From the NCBI RefSeq assembly GCF_013744875.1, contig NZ_CP059399.1, forward strand, positions 3,348,001-3,412,000: a DNA stretch of 64,000 nucleotides. Reading direction: 5' to 3'. The notes under the pieces are model-generated. The model was not told the origin of the DNA and did not search any database. It saw only the letters and a list, made by a program, of their open reading frames with translations. Below, one piece after another: positions 27,557 through 38,371 of this stretch; positions within the stretch are counted from its first letter, which is position 1, and each line of letters opens with the position of its first letter. A program made the position numbers and the translations under genes. The stretch is from Nocardia huaxiensis (GTDB lineage Bacteria > Actinomycetota > Actinomycetes > Mycobacteriales > Mycobacteriaceae).

Positions 27557-27695
27557 TGTGATCGAATATTGCCACGCGACTCCGACACGCTGCGTTCGCC
27601 GAGTACACGGCCGGTGACGGTGCGCTTTCCCGCGCGCGCGGCCTTCGGCCGCAACCGTGATTTGAAACCGCGCGAACCTGCGGCACAGTGGAATC

Positions 27696-28244
27696 ATGAC
27701 CAACCCCAAGGGCCGCGGCGGCACCCCCGAGCAGCCACCGCGCTCCACCCCGCAGCCGCCCCGCGGCAAGCCACCGGTGCCGCCCCGCGGCAAGCCGCAG
27801 ACCCCGCGCGTCCCCACCGCCGGCGACATCCTCTCCGCCGCCCAGGCCGCCGTCGAGGCCGCTCAGAACGCCGCCGGCGCGGCCCTGGACTCCGCACAGC
27901 TCACCGCCAGCACCGCCTTCGACACCGCCGTCCGGCTCCCCCCGGCCTCGGTCCAACTCGCCGCCCAGCTCCCCGACCTCATCGAGAACCTCACCACCGC
28001 CGTCGAACGCCTCAACTCCACCATCGACCGCCTCGACCGCACCCTCGCCCTGGCCGAACCCGCCTTCGTCGCCTACGACAACATGCTCACCCGTATAGAG
28101 CAGGCCACCGCACTGGCAGACCAGGTCTTCTCCCGCCTGGACAAACTCCCGGGCGCGGGCCTGTGGGGCCGCTTCGCGGGCAAGGAGACCCCCGAACCGC
28201 CCCAGCCCGAACCGAAGACACGACGCGACCCCCGGCGGAAGTAG
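27696..28244 (+). CDS. Pro-rich / Ala-rich helical protein of unknown function
   Basis: A 182-residue protein. Residues 1-45 are rich in Pro, Arg and Lys (repeats of PPRGKP); residues 48-160 are long Ala/Leu-rich amphipathic helices with regular hydrophobic spacing (LIENLTTAVERLNSTIDRLDRTLALAE), likely a coiled coil; the tail is Pro-rich and basic. There is no signal peptide or enzyme motif. The helical part recalls phasin-like or scaffold proteins, but no family is claimed. It starts 139 bp from the divergent TerD-HNH gene and could share its control. Its stop is 35 bp from the convergent pabAB stop. Confidence 0.7.
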   Translation: MTNPKGRGGTPEQPPRSTPQPPRGKPPVPPRGKPQTPRVPTAGDILSAAQAAVEAAQNAAGAALDSAQLTASTAFDTAVRLPPASVQLAAQLPDLIENLTTAVERLNSTIDRLDRTLALAEPAFVAYDNMLTRIEQATALADQVFSRLDKLPGAGLWGRFAGKETPEPPQPEPKTRRDPRRK

Positions 28245-28279
28245 GGCGGTCCCGCGACAGATCTCCTGGGTCCTCCGGG

Positions 28280-30409
<2,130 letters not shown>

Positions 30410-30533
30410 TTGCCACGCACATTACGCCAACCTCGCCCGGATACCGTGCTCCGACCTGCGTGAACGAGCCGCCCGTCACTTCTGCGGGCATATGCCTTCA
30501 GTTCCTCTGGTGGCCTACGGCACAATGTGAGGC

Positions 30534-31589
30534 ATGTCTGTAGCGCAGCCGCTCGAGGTGGACCGCGAGGTCGTCGACTTCGCGATCGTCGGTAATTGGA
30601 TGGATGAACAGGGCTTGACCGGTGGTGAATTCACCGATGTCGCGCCCCTCGGCGGCGGCACGCAGAACATCATGCTGCGCTTCACCCGCGGCGGCCGGGA
30701 CTACGTGCTGCGCCGCGGGCCCAAGCATCTGCGCCCGGCCAGCAACAATGTCATCCGCCGTGAATCCCGCATTCTCGGCGCGCTCGACGGCACCGGCGTG
30801 CGCGCGCCGAAGGTCATCGCGGCCTGCCCGGACGAGTCGCTCATCGGCGCGTCCTTCTATCTGATGGAGCCGATCGCCGGCTTCAACCCGCAGAACGAAC
30901 TGCCCGCCCTGCACGCCGGCGATCCGGAGGTGCGCCGGCAGATGGGCCTGTCCGCGGTGGAGTCCATCGCGCGGCTCGGTTCGCTCGATCACGTGGCGCT
31001 CGGCCTGGCCGACTACGGCAAGCCGGAGGGCTTCCTGGAACGCCAGGTGCCGCGCTGGCTCTCCGAACTCGAGGGCTACAGCGCCAACGAAGGTTACGGC
31101 GGTCCGGAGATCCCGGGCGTCGAGCGGGTCGGCGACTGGCTGGAGCGCAATCGTCCCGCCGAGTGGAAACCCGGCATCCTGCACGGTGATTGCCACCTCG
31201 CCAACATGATGTTCTCCTTCGACGGCCCCGAGGTGGTGGCCATGGTCGACTGGGAGATGTCCACCATCGGCGACCCGCTGCTGGATCTCGGCTGGCAGAT
31301 CTGCACCAGCCCGGTGCCCGGCACCGTCGGCTCGGCGCTGGTCGGCAAGCTCGGCGAGGTCGGCGGCCTGCCCACCCCGCAGGAGATGATCGCCCACTAC
31401 GGCAAGTTCTCCGACCGCGATCTGAGCCATGTCACCTGGTATACGGTGCTGGCCTGCTTCAAGCTCGGCATCGTGCTCGAGGGCACGCATGCGCGCGCGT
31501 GTGCGGGCAAGGCGCCCAAGCAGGTCGGTGACTTCCTGCACGCCATCACCCTCGAGCTGTTCCAGAAGGCGCATCAGCTCATGGAGTGA
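30534..31589 (+). CDS. APH-like phosphotransferase family protein
   Basis: A 351-residue kinase-like protein. A Gly-rich loop LGGGTQNIMLRF and the ATP-binding Lys/Arg area YVLRRGP are at the N-terminus. The catalytic loop is ILHGDCHLANMM (H217-D219) and the metal-binding Asp is D239 in VAMVDWEMSTIGDPLLDLGW. This is the aminoglycoside-phosphotransferase fold; actinomycete members of this type often stand next to acyl-CoA dehydrogenase genes and act on unknown metabolites rather than antibiotics. A CACAAT element lies 7 nt before the ATG, so translation may be leaderless. It is divergent from pabAB and followed by a DinB-like gene after 74 bp. Confidence 0.88.
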   Translation: MSVAQPLEVDREVVDFAIVGNWMDEQGLTGGEFTDVAPLGGGTQNIMLRFTRGGRDYVLRRGPKHLRPASNNVIRRESRILGALDGTGVRAPKVIAACPDESLIGASFYLMEPIAGFNPQNELPALHAGDPEVRRQMGLSAVESIARLGSLDHVALGLADYGKPEGFLERQVPRWLSELEGYSANEGYGGPEIPGVERVGDWLERNRPAEWKPGILHGDCHLANMMFSFDGPEVVAMVDWEMSTIGDPLLDLGWQICTSPVPGTVGSALVGKLGEVGGLPTPQEMIAHYGKFSDRDLSHVTWYTVLACFKLGIVLEGTHARACAGKAPKQVGDFLHAITLELFQKAHQLME

Positions 31590-31663
31590 ATCTGTCGCCA
31601 TCTCGGCGAGTTTTGGCAGAATATTTGTGGTAGATAATATTTCGCCACGATAGGTTGACGGTC

Positions 31664-32242
31664 ATGTCGATCGTTCCCGATGCCAAGGACTGGACCTGGG
31701 TGCTAGAGCGCACCTGCACCGAATGCGGATTCGACCCGGCGGCCACCTCCTACGAGGCGGTCCCGGGTCTGGTCCGCGACAGCGCCCAGCGTCTGACCGC
31801 CGCCCTCGGCGGCCCCAACGCCACCGTGCGCCCGAATGATTCGACCTGGTCCGCGCTGGAGTACGCCGCCCACGTGCGCGATGTCTGCCGCATCTTCGAG
31901 CATCGCCTCGACATCACGCGCAGCGCCGGCGCCCGGCCCGGTCCGGTGATCGGCGGCTACGACCCGTCGGTCGCCGTATCCGACGGCATCCCCATGTTCG
32001 CCAACTGGGATCAGGACGAGACGGCCCTGGCCGAGAACTACGGTGCGCAGAACCCTGCCGTGGTTGCCGCGGACCTGTCCGGCGTCGCCGAAACAGCCGC
32101 GCGCGCTTTCGAATCCGTGCCCGTCGCCGAGCGCGGCAAGGTGGCCCGGCGCAGCAACGGTTCACAGTTCACCGTCGACACCCTGGCCCGCTACTTCGTG
32201 CACGATCTCGTGCACCACGTCCACGACGTCGAGCACGCCTGA
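31664..32242 (+). CDS. DinB/mycothiol-dependent maleylpyruvate isomerase-like protein
   Basis: A 192-residue helical-bundle protein of the DinB-like fold. The expected metal-binding histidines are visible: one in STWSALEYAAHVRDVCRIF on helix 2 and a cluster in YFVHDLVHHVHDVEHA at the C-terminus. Proteins of this fold in actinomycetes are often thiol (mycothiol) S-transferases. TAGGTT lies 7 nt before ATG 31664, matching a leaderless start; TTG 31655 would overlap that box. The upstream 70 bp are unusually AT-rich for this genome. Substrate is unknown. Confidence 0.85.
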   Translation: MSIVPDAKDWTWVLERTCTECGFDPAATSYEAVPGLVRDSAQRLTAALGGPNATVRPNDSTWSALEYAAHVRDVCRIFEHRLDITRSAGARPGPVIGGYDPSVAVSDGIPMFANWDQDETALAENYGAQNPAVVAADLSGVAETAARAFESVPVAERGKVARRSNGSQFTVDTLARYFVHDLVHHVHDVEHA

Positions 32243-32244
32243 GC

Positions 32245-33435
32245 TCAGACGCAGCGGCGCAACGCATCCCGCAGATTGCGGGACCGCACATCGTCGAGCA
32301 CGGCCATGCCGAGCCGGTTCATGTTGTAGCCGAAGCCCAGACCCGTCGCGGGATCCGCGAATCCGAATGAACCGCCGTACCCGGTGGTGCCGTAGGCGCG
32401 CTTGTCGGTGCCGAATCGGAAGCTGCCGCGCGACTTGCGGAAGCCGAGGTGGTAGCGGCTCGGGGTGAGCAGCACCAGATCCTCGGCGGGGACGTCGTCG
32501 GCGGTGTCGGCGGATGCCAAGCGCGCCAGCAGGTCTCGGTCGATGGGCAGCTCGCCGGTCTGCGCCGCCGCCGCGCCGTACACGCGGGCCAGCGAACGCG
32601 CGGTGCCCACGCCGCCGGCGGCCGGGCTCTCCACCGACAGGAATTCCCGTCGGCTGGCGCGCGCGGGCGGACCCGACTTCACGCTGCCCAGCGCCCGAAA
32701 GGCCAGCCCGCGTTTGGCGTACAGTTGAATTCCGATGCGCAGCGGCAGATCTCGCTCGTATCGCAGGATATCGAGGCCCTCGGTGCTCGACAGCGCGGCC
32801 ACCCGGTCCAGCGAAATCGATTCGGGCATACCGATATAGAAGTCCAGCCCCAGCGGCGCGGCGAAGTCCTCGGCGAAGGCGCGCCCCAGGGTCCGATGCT
32901 CCGGATCCACTCGGCGCAGCAGCTCACCCTGATACAGCCCGGCCGTGTGCGGGTGGTATCCGTGCCGGGTTCCCGGCCGCCACAATGGTTTCTGCTCGAC
33001 CAGGCGCTCGGCCAGAGCATCCAGATCGGCCAGCTCCCGCAATCGCAGCGGCCGATCCAGCGCCGCCAGCCCCGCCTGATGATCCAGCAGCTGCCGGACG
33101 GTGATCGACTCCTTGCCGTGCACCCCGAACTCGGGCCAGTACTCGGCCACCGGCGTCTCGTAATCGAGCAGCCCGCGCGATACGGCGGACGCGATCACGA
33201 ACGCCGTCATGCCCTTGGTGGACGACCACACCGGAGCCATGGTGTCGCGCTCCCACGCCAGGGTGCGCTTGCGATCCCGATGCCCCGCCCACAGATCCAC
33301 CACCGGTTTGTCCCCGGCGTAGACGGCGACGGCCGCGCCGATCTCCCCGTGCTGCCGGAAATTACGCCGGAAAGCATCAGCGACCGGACCGAAACCCGCA
33401 TCCACCTCGCCGTGGATCGTGACGTGCGCATTCAT
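32245..33435 (-). CDS. Serine hydrolase of the beta-lactamase/EstB family
   Basis: A 396-residue protein with the class-C beta-lactamase fold. The nucleophile motif is SxxK with S71-x-x-K74 (VWSSTKGM); the Tyr-x-Asn-type position is a YHPHT-like Tyr motif (GTRHGYHPHTAGLYQGELLRRV); the third motif is in GTTGYGGSFGFADP. No signal peptide is present at the chosen start. In-frame sequence upstream to 33531 lacks family similarity, so ATG 33435 is taken. Such cytosolic enzymes are esterases (mycobacterial LipE/LipL-like) rather than true beta-lactamases. The gene is convergent with the DinB-like gene with only 2 bp between stops. Confidence 0.88.
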   Translation of the reverse strand: MNAHVTIHGEVDAGFGPVADAFRRNFRQHGEIGAAVAVYAGDKPVVDLWAGHRDRKRTLAWERDTMAPVWSSTKGMTAFVIASAVSRGLLDYETPVAEYWPEFGVHGKESITVRQLLDHQAGLAALDRPLRLRELADLDALAERLVEQKPLWRPGTRHGYHPHTAGLYQGELLRRVDPEHRTLGRAFAEDFAAPLGLDFYIGMPESISLDRVAALSSTEGLDILRYERDLPLRIGIQLYAKRGLAFRALGSVKSGPPARASRREFLSVESPAAGGVGTARSLARVYGAAAAQTGELPIDRDLLARLASADTADDVPAEDLVLLTPSRYHLGFRKSRGSFRFGTDKRAYGTTGYGGSFGFADPATGLGFGYNMNRLGMAVLDDVRSRNLRDALRRCV

Positions 33436-33575
33436 GGTGGGCCGATCGTATACGCCGTAACACCGAGCCGTCCGAGGCCATCGAATGCCATGGCTTTGCT
33501 GCCCGCCGCATAGACGGCCGCGGACACGCACCCCATTCCCGGTCAGGGGCCGTTCACCGGGTAGCGTCGTGGTAC

Positions 33576-35003
33576 GTGCCCGGACTCAAACCGATTACCA
33601 CGTCATTGCTGCGTACCAAGCCCGTGGAACAGCTCGCCTCCGACGGTGAGCACACCGCGCTGCGCCGCAGCATGGGTCTCGTCTCGCTGATCGCGCTCTC
33701 GGTCGGAGCGACCCTGGGCACCGGCATCTTCGTGGTGCTCGGCGAGGCCGCGCCGCTGGCCGGGCCGGCGGTCGTCATCTCCTTCGCCGTGGCCGCGCTG
33801 GCCGCGCTGTTCTCGGCGCTGTCGTATGCGGAACTCGCGGGCGCGGTACCGGTCTCGGGCTCGGCCTACTCCTATACCTATGCCACGCTCGGCGAGATCG
33901 TGGCCTGGGTGTGCGGGTGGTGCCTGCTGCTCGAATACGGGGTGTCGGTGGCGGCCGTCGCCGTCGGGTGGGGGTCGTATCTGAACGAATTCCTCGACTC
34001 GACCATCGGCTGGCGGATTCCCGACGCGCTGGCCAGTGCGCCCAGCGAGGGCGGGATCATCAATATCCCGGCGGCCGTGGTGGTGCTCATCGCCACCGCC
34101 GTGCTGCTGGACGGCATTCGCGAGAGCGCCCGCGTCACCACCATCACCACCATGATCAAGATCGCGGTGCTGATCTTCTTCGTGGTCGTCGCCGTCACCG
34201 CCTTCAACTCCGACAACCTCCAGCCGTTCGCGCCCATGGGCGTGGCGGGCATCAGCGCGGCGGCGTCCATGGTGTTCTTCTCGTTCATCGGATTCGACGC
34301 CGCGTCGACCGCCGGTGAGGAAGCCAAGAACCCGCAGCGAGATTTGCCGCGCGCCATCATCATTTCGCTCGGCATCGTGACGCTGGTGTACGTGCTCGTC
34401 GCGCTCACCGCCGTGGCCGCCGTCGGCGTCGACGATGTGAGCAGCTCCGGGGCCTCGCTGGCGACGGTGCTGGAGCAGGTCACCGGAAAGGGCTGGCCCG
34501 CCACCATTCTGGCCGCGGGCGCGGTCGTGGCCATCGCGTCCGTGGTGCTCACCGTGCTCTACGGGCAGACCCGCATCCTGGTCGCCATGTCCCGCGACGG
34601 GCTCATGCCGCAGGTGCTGTCCCGCGTCGGCCGCAAGCGCGTGCCGACCATCAACACCCTGGTCGTCGGCGGCGTGGTGGCCGTGCTCTCCGCGCTCATT
34701 CCGCTCGGCGAGCTGGTGAACGCCACCAATATCGGCACCCTGGTGTCCTTCGCGCTGGTGAACATCGGCGTGCTGGTGCTGCGCCGCACCAAGCCCGACC
34801 TGCCCCGCACCTTCCGCACCCTGGTCCCGCTGGTGCCGATTCTCGGTGTGGGACTGTGCGTTTGGCTGCTCGGCCATCTGCCCGCCGTCACCTGGATGGC
34901 CTTCCTGCTGTGGTCGGCCGTCGGCCTGGTCGTCTACTTCGGCTACGGCCGCCGCCGCTCGGCGCTCAACCGCGCGGCGGTCCAGGAGACGGAGACCGTC
35001 TGA
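33576..35003 (+). CDS. APC-superfamily amino acid permease (CAT type)
   Basis: A 475-residue permease with about 12 membrane segments. The substrate-binding turn of helix 1 is seen in ALSVGATLGTGIFVVLGEAAPLAGPA, and the helix-6 motif in FFSFIGFDAASTAGEEAKNPQRDLPRAI, both diagnostic of the cationic amino acid transporter branch. The C-terminus is cytosolic and basic. GTG 33576 has TAGCGT 8 nt upstream, matching a leaderless transcript. It is a single-gene unit, convergent with the alpha/beta hydrolase at 35034. A cationic or neutral amino acid is the likely substrate, not determinable further. Confidence 0.9.
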   Translation: MPGLKPITTSLLRTKPVEQLASDGEHTALRRSMGLVSLIALSVGATLGTGIFVVLGEAAPLAGPAVVISFAVAALAALFSALSYAELAGAVPVSGSAYSYTYATLGEIVAWVCGWCLLLEYGVSVAAVAVGWGSYLNEFLDSTIGWRIPDALASAPSEGGIINIPAAVVVLIATAVLLDGIRESARVTTITTMIKIAVLIFFVVVAVTAFNSDNLQPFAPMGVAGISAAASMVFFSFIGFDAASTAGEEAKNPQRDLPRAIIISLGIVTLVYVLVALTAVAAVGVDDVSSSGASLATVLEQVTGKGWPATILAAGAVVAIASVVLTVLYGQTRILVAMSRDGLMPQVLSRVGRKRVPTINTLVVGGVVAVLSALIPLGELVNATNIGTLVSFALVNIGVLVLRRTKPDLPRTFRTLVPLVPILGVGLCVWLLGHLPAVTWMAFLLWSAVGLVVYFGYGRRRSALNRAAVQETETV

Positions 35004-35033
35004 GCCGACCGTCCCCGTCGTTCCGGCGTGCGG

Positions 35034-35801
35034 TCACATGTGGGCGGTTGCCCTGGCCAGGAAGTCGAGCACGGCCGCATGCCAGGGGTTCGGCTGCTCG
35101 AGCATGAACACGTGCCCGCCGGGCAGTTCGATGTACTCGGCGCCCGGAATGCCCGCCGCCAGCTGCCGGGAGTTGGCGACATCGACCAGCAGATCCGCAG
35201 GCACCCCGGCCACCAGCGTGGGCACCGTCAGCCGTGCCAGATCCGCGGTGGTGTCCGCGATCGCGACCAGCGCGGCCTGCGCGGAGGTTCCGCCGGGCAC
35301 CTGGGCTGCGGTGAATTCGAGCATGGCCGTGATCTGCTCGGCCGGAAGCGAATTCACGTACTCCGCGCTGAATCCGGTGAGCAGCGCGATACGGGCGAAC
35401 GACTCCCGGTCACCGGCCGCCAGGGCGCGGCGCCACAGATCGGTGATCACCCGCGCCCGGTTGTCGGCCTTGGCGAAACCGGCGGCCAGGATCAGCGCGC
35501 CGACCCGGTCGGGATGCCGGACCGCCGCGCGCACGGCGACGGCGGTACCGAGCGAGTAGCCGATGATGGTGAACCGGTCCGCCCCGGCGGCCACGGCTTC
35601 GGCGACCAGTGCGTCGGCGAGTTCATCCAGATCCAGCACGGTGTCGTCGGCCGGATAGTCGGAGCCGATGACCGTATGGTGCTGCGCGAGCAGCGGAATC
35701 AGCGCACCGAAATTGGCGTCGATGCCGCCGCCCGCCCCGTGCGCGAGCACGATCGCGGGGCCGGAACCGGTGACTGTGGTGGTGAGTGGAATCGTCGTCA
35801 T
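35034..35801 (-). CDS. Alpha/beta hydrolase under probable MerR control
   Basis: A 255-residue alpha/beta hydrolase: oxyanion region IVLAHGAGGG, nucleophile elbow IIGYSLGTA (Ser), an acid in the TVPTLVAGVPADLLVD area, and the terminal His in PGGHVFMLEQP. Cytosolic. The start ATG 35801 is preferred; ATG 35825 would lie inside the palindrome that separates this gene from the divergent MerR gene, and long in-frame upstream sequence overlaps other genes on the opposite strand. The substrate is unknown; MerR control would suggest response to a small toxic or xenobiotic molecule. Confidence 0.87.
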   Translation of the reverse strand: MTTIPLTTTVTGSGPAIVLAHGAGGGIDANFGALIPLLAQHHTVIGSDYPADDTVLDLDELADALVAEAVAAGADRFTIIGYSLGTAVAVRAAVRHPDRVGALILAAGFAKADNRARVITDLWRRALAAGDRESFARIALLTGFSAEYVNSLPAEQITAMLEFTAAQVPGGTSAQAALVAIADTTADLARLTVPTLVAGVPADLLVDVANSRQLAAGIPGAEYIELPGGHVFMLEQPNPWHAAVLDFLARATAHM

Positions 35802-35818
35802 GGCGGCGACGTTAGGGA

Positions 35819-35840
35819 TTGACATGAATGTGAAGGTCAA
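35819..35840. promoter_or_regulatory. MerR-type operator between the hydrolase and its regulator
   Basis: TTGAC (35819-35823) and GTCAA (35836-35840) form a dyad around 12 nt between the two divergent starts (35801 on the minus strand and 35862 on the plus strand). Dyads in the promoter spacer of a divergent pair are the usual MerR arrangement. Confidence 0.55.
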
Positions 35841-35861
35841 GCCGCTGTGCCCGGGATCACC

Positions 35862-36233
35862 ATGCTGATCGGCGAACTGTCGCGCGCGACCGGCGTGAGC
35901 CCGCGCCTGCTGCGCTACTACGAGGAGCAGGGACTGCTTGCCTCGCAACGGGATTCGAACGGCTACCGGCTCTATTCCGAGCGCGCGGTGGAGCGGGTCG
36001 GGAAGATCCGGGAATTCCTCGACGCGGGCCTGCCCACCAGCGCAATTCACGATCTGCTGCCGTGTGCCATGGAAAGCAGTGTGCAGCACTGCGATATGTC
36101 GCGCGGCATCATCGACGACGGTCTGGCCCGGCTCGACGACGAGATCGCCGAACTCACCCGCAGGCGGTCGCTGCTGGCCCGGCACCAGGACTCCCTGCTG
36201 ATCCAGCCGCGACGTCCCGGCCCGGGGGAGTAG
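35862..36233 (+). CDS. MerR-family transcriptional regulator
   Basis: A 123-residue regulator. The N-terminal winged helix is classic (MLIGELSRATGVSPRLLRYYEEQGLLASQRDSNGYRLYSE), followed by a dimerisation helix ending in ELTRRRSLLARHQDSLL. The C-terminal effector part is very short and has two cysteines (LLPCAMESSVQHCDM), so a metal, redox or small electrophile signal is possible. ATG 35862 starts at the HTH as usual; GTG 35847 would add five residues. It is divergent from the alpha/beta hydrolase with a dyad operator between them, so it probably activates that gene and controls itself. Confidence 0.9.
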   Translation: MLIGELSRATGVSPRLLRYYEEQGLLASQRDSNGYRLYSERAVERVGKIREFLDAGLPTSAIHDLLPCAMESSVQHCDMSRGIIDDGLARLDDEIAELTRRRSLLARHQDSLLIQPRRPGPGE

Positions 36234-36296
36234 CGCGAACGCGCCGGAGGCCGGTGCGTGCGCGGCCGTCCGCGCGCGTCTCGTAGGCTCGTGGGC

Positions 36297-37109
36297 GTGC
36301 GAGCGCTGGATCTGATGCGACAGTGGCCGGTTCCCCATGCGGCGGGCGGGGTGGTGATGACCGACAAGGGCGTCATCGACACCGAGGGCGATGTGGATCG
36401 GGTCTTCCGGCTCGCCTCGGTCACCAAACCCCTTGTGGCGTACGCGGTTCTGATCGCCATCGAGGAGGGCGCGATCGAACTGGACCAGCCCGCGGGCCCG
36501 CCGGGAGCCACCGTGCGGCATCTGCTGGCGCACACCTCCGGTCTGGCCTTCGACTCGCGTGAGGTGCTGGCCAAGCCCGGCGCCAAGCGCATCTACTCCA
36601 GCGCGGGCTTCGAGGTGCTGGCCGATTTCGTGGCCGAGCACACCGAGATCCCTTTCGACAGCTACCTGCACCAGGCGGTCTTCGAGCCGCTGGGTATGAC
36701 GTCGTCGGTGCTGGCCGGGCCCGCCGGGCATGCCGCGCGCTCCTCGGTCGCCGATCTGCTGCGATTCGCTGAAGAATTGCTGAATCCCACTCTCGTGAGT
36801 GCGGAACTGTATGCCAAGGCGTCCACAGTGCAGTTCCCGGATCGCAATGGCGTACTCCCCGGCTACGGCTCGCAGCGGCCCAACGACTGGGGTCTGGGCT
36901 TCGAAATCCGCGATCACAAATTGCCGCATTGGACGGGTGGGGCGAACTCCCCACGGACATATGGACATTTCGGACAATCCGGTACTTTCCTGTGGGTCGA
37001 TCCGGAAGTCGGCATGGCGTGTCTGGCCCTCGCGGACGAAAATTTCGGGGACTGGGCGCGGGCCGCGTGGCCGACCCTCAGTGACGCGGTGATCGCCGAG
37101 TTCGCGTAG
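36297..37109 (+). CDS. Serine hydrolase, beta-lactamase-like family
   Basis: A 270-residue, compact member of the class C beta-lactamase fold: SxxK at S41-x-x-K44 (RLASVTKPL), a YSS-type second motif in RIYSSAGFEVLADFV, and an HFGQSGTFLWVDP third motif replacing KTG. No signal peptide is seen, so it is probably a cytosolic esterase or peptidase. GTG 36297 is preceded by TAGGCT with 7 nt spacing, consistent with a leaderless mRNA. It follows the MerR gene by 63 bp but has its own promoter box. Confidence 0.87.
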   Translation: MRALDLMRQWPVPHAAGGVVMTDKGVIDTEGDVDRVFRLASVTKPLVAYAVLIAIEEGAIELDQPAGPPGATVRHLLAHTSGLAFDSREVLAKPGAKRIYSSAGFEVLADFVAEHTEIPFDSYLHQAVFEPLGMTSSVLAGPAGHAARSSVADLLRFAEELLNPTLVSAELYAKASTVQFPDRNGVLPGYGSQRPNDWGLGFEIRDHKLPHWTGGANSPRTYGHFGQSGTFLWVDPEVGMACLALADENFGDWARAAWPTLSDAVIAEFA

Positions 37110-37229
37110 CGCGCCGACACGTCCACCAAGCAACACACGTAACACCGGGCACTCCAGTACACTCGGGCAACGTCGGCTGTCAGGGGTCGTTGGGGAAGAC
37201 GTCCCTCGTCGAAGCCGGAGGTGTCAGTG

Positions 37230-37766
37230 GTGCGCGCATCGAGTCAGTTCGCGGACGCGACGTCGGGTGTCGTCTACATCCATTCGTCGCCTGCCGCGCT
37301 GTGCCCGCACATCGAATGGGCGCTCACCTCCACCCTCAAGGCACCCGCCAAGCTGAGGTGGACGGGCCAGCCCGCCGCGCCCGGCGCCGCGCTGCGCGCC
37401 ACCACCGACTGGTACGGCCCGGTGGGCACCGGCAGCCGGTTAGCCAATGCGTTGCGGGACTGGCCGGTGCTCACCTTCGAAGTGACCGAGGAACCCAGCG
37501 AGGGCGTCGACGGCGAGCGCTACAGCTTCGTCCCCGGCCTGGGCCTGTGGCACGGGGCCATGAGCGCCAACGGCGACGTCATGGTGGGGGAGATGCGGCT
37601 GCGCTCGATCGTCGCCGAAGCCCGGGCCCAGGGCCGCACCTCGGCCACCGACATCGCCGCCGAAATCGACCGCGCGCTCGGCACCGCCTGGGACGACGCG
37701 CTCGAGCCCTACCGCATGGGCGAGGAAGGCGCCGAGGTCACCTGGCTGCGCCGTGACGTCGGCTGA
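37230..37766 (+). CDS. DUF3145 family protein
   Basis: A 178-residue protein of the actinobacterial DUF3145 family, recognised by its N-terminus RASSQFADATSGVVYIHSSPAALCPHIEWAL and the C-terminal EPYRMGEEGAEVTWLRRDVG. It is soluble, with no signal peptide or catalytic motif. The family is conserved across mycolate-containing actinomycetes and has no assigned function as far as I know. GGAGG at 37217-37221 is best placed (8 nt) for GTG 37230; GTG 37227 and 37221 are in-frame alternatives. Confidence 0.88.
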   Translation: MRASSQFADATSGVVYIHSSPAALCPHIEWALTSTLKAPAKLRWTGQPAAPGAALRATTDWYGPVGTGSRLANALRDWPVLTFEVTEEPSEGVDGERYSFVPGLGLWHGAMSANGDVMVGEMRLRSIVAEARAQGRTSATDIAAEIDRALGTAWDDALEPYRMGEEGAEVTWLRRDVG

Positions 37767-37862
37767 ACCGGGTCACGCCGGACCGCCGGCCGCGACCGCT
37801 CCGCCCGCAGTGCCGTTCGGTCTGTAATGCTCCGAAGTACCCTGCCCCGGAAGGAGTTTCCC

Positions 37863-38282
37863 GTGACGCGGTGGACCCGAGGTCCGCTCACCCTGCTCGC
37901 CGCCGGTGTCCTGCTGCTGACGGCTTGTGACGACGATTCCCCCAGCGATGCCGCCAAGGCATCCACCACCACGACCGCGTCCGCACCGGCCACCAGCCCC
38001 GCGCCCTTCCCAGGGCCCGGCCACGAGATCGTGCACTGCGGCACCGGCCCCTGGGGACTCGCGGTCGTCGTCGCCACCGCCAAGGGAAACGAGTACTGCC
38101 CCACCGCGACCGCGGTCGCCGCCGCCTACGCCGCCGACCGCGACAAGCAGCCCGACGGCGACATCGCCGTCACCGTCGACAATATGCGCTGGGTGTGCGG
38201 CGAACGCCAGGGCGACCCCAACCCCTATCAGGAATGCGCCAGCCAGAACGAGTCCGCCGACCGGATCCGCCTGGTCTCCTGA
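37863..38282 (+). CDS. Small lipoprotein of unknown function
   Basis: A 139-residue predicted lipoprotein: VTRWTRGPLTLLAAGVLLL then LTAC with C22 as lipidation site, an Asp/Ser/Thr/Pro linker, and a small domain with four cysteines (HCGTGPWG, EYCPTA, WVCGER, QECASQ) that could form two disulfides. AAGGAG lies 6 nt before GTG 37863. No family was recognised. It would be anchored outside the membrane and is monocistronic. Confidence 0.8.
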   Translation: MTRWTRGPLTLLAAGVLLLTACDDDSPSDAAKASTTTTASAPATSPAPFPGPGHEIVHCGTGPWGLAVVVATAKGNEYCPTATAVAAAYAADRDKQPDGDIAVTVDNMRWVCGERQGDPNPYQECASQNESADRIRLVS

Positions 38283-38371
38283 TCCGGTCACACCGCCCGA
38301 ATCTCTGATCTGACGCTCAGGAACCCGTGCTAGGTTTCGCCGATCGTTTTCGGTTCGAATGGAGTGTTCGG

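Noticed and set aside
35802..37145. 448-residue N-terminal extension of the alpha/beta hydrolase
   Set aside because: It runs antisense through the MerR and beta-lactamase-like genes and has no domain content; the hydrolase fold starts at 35801.
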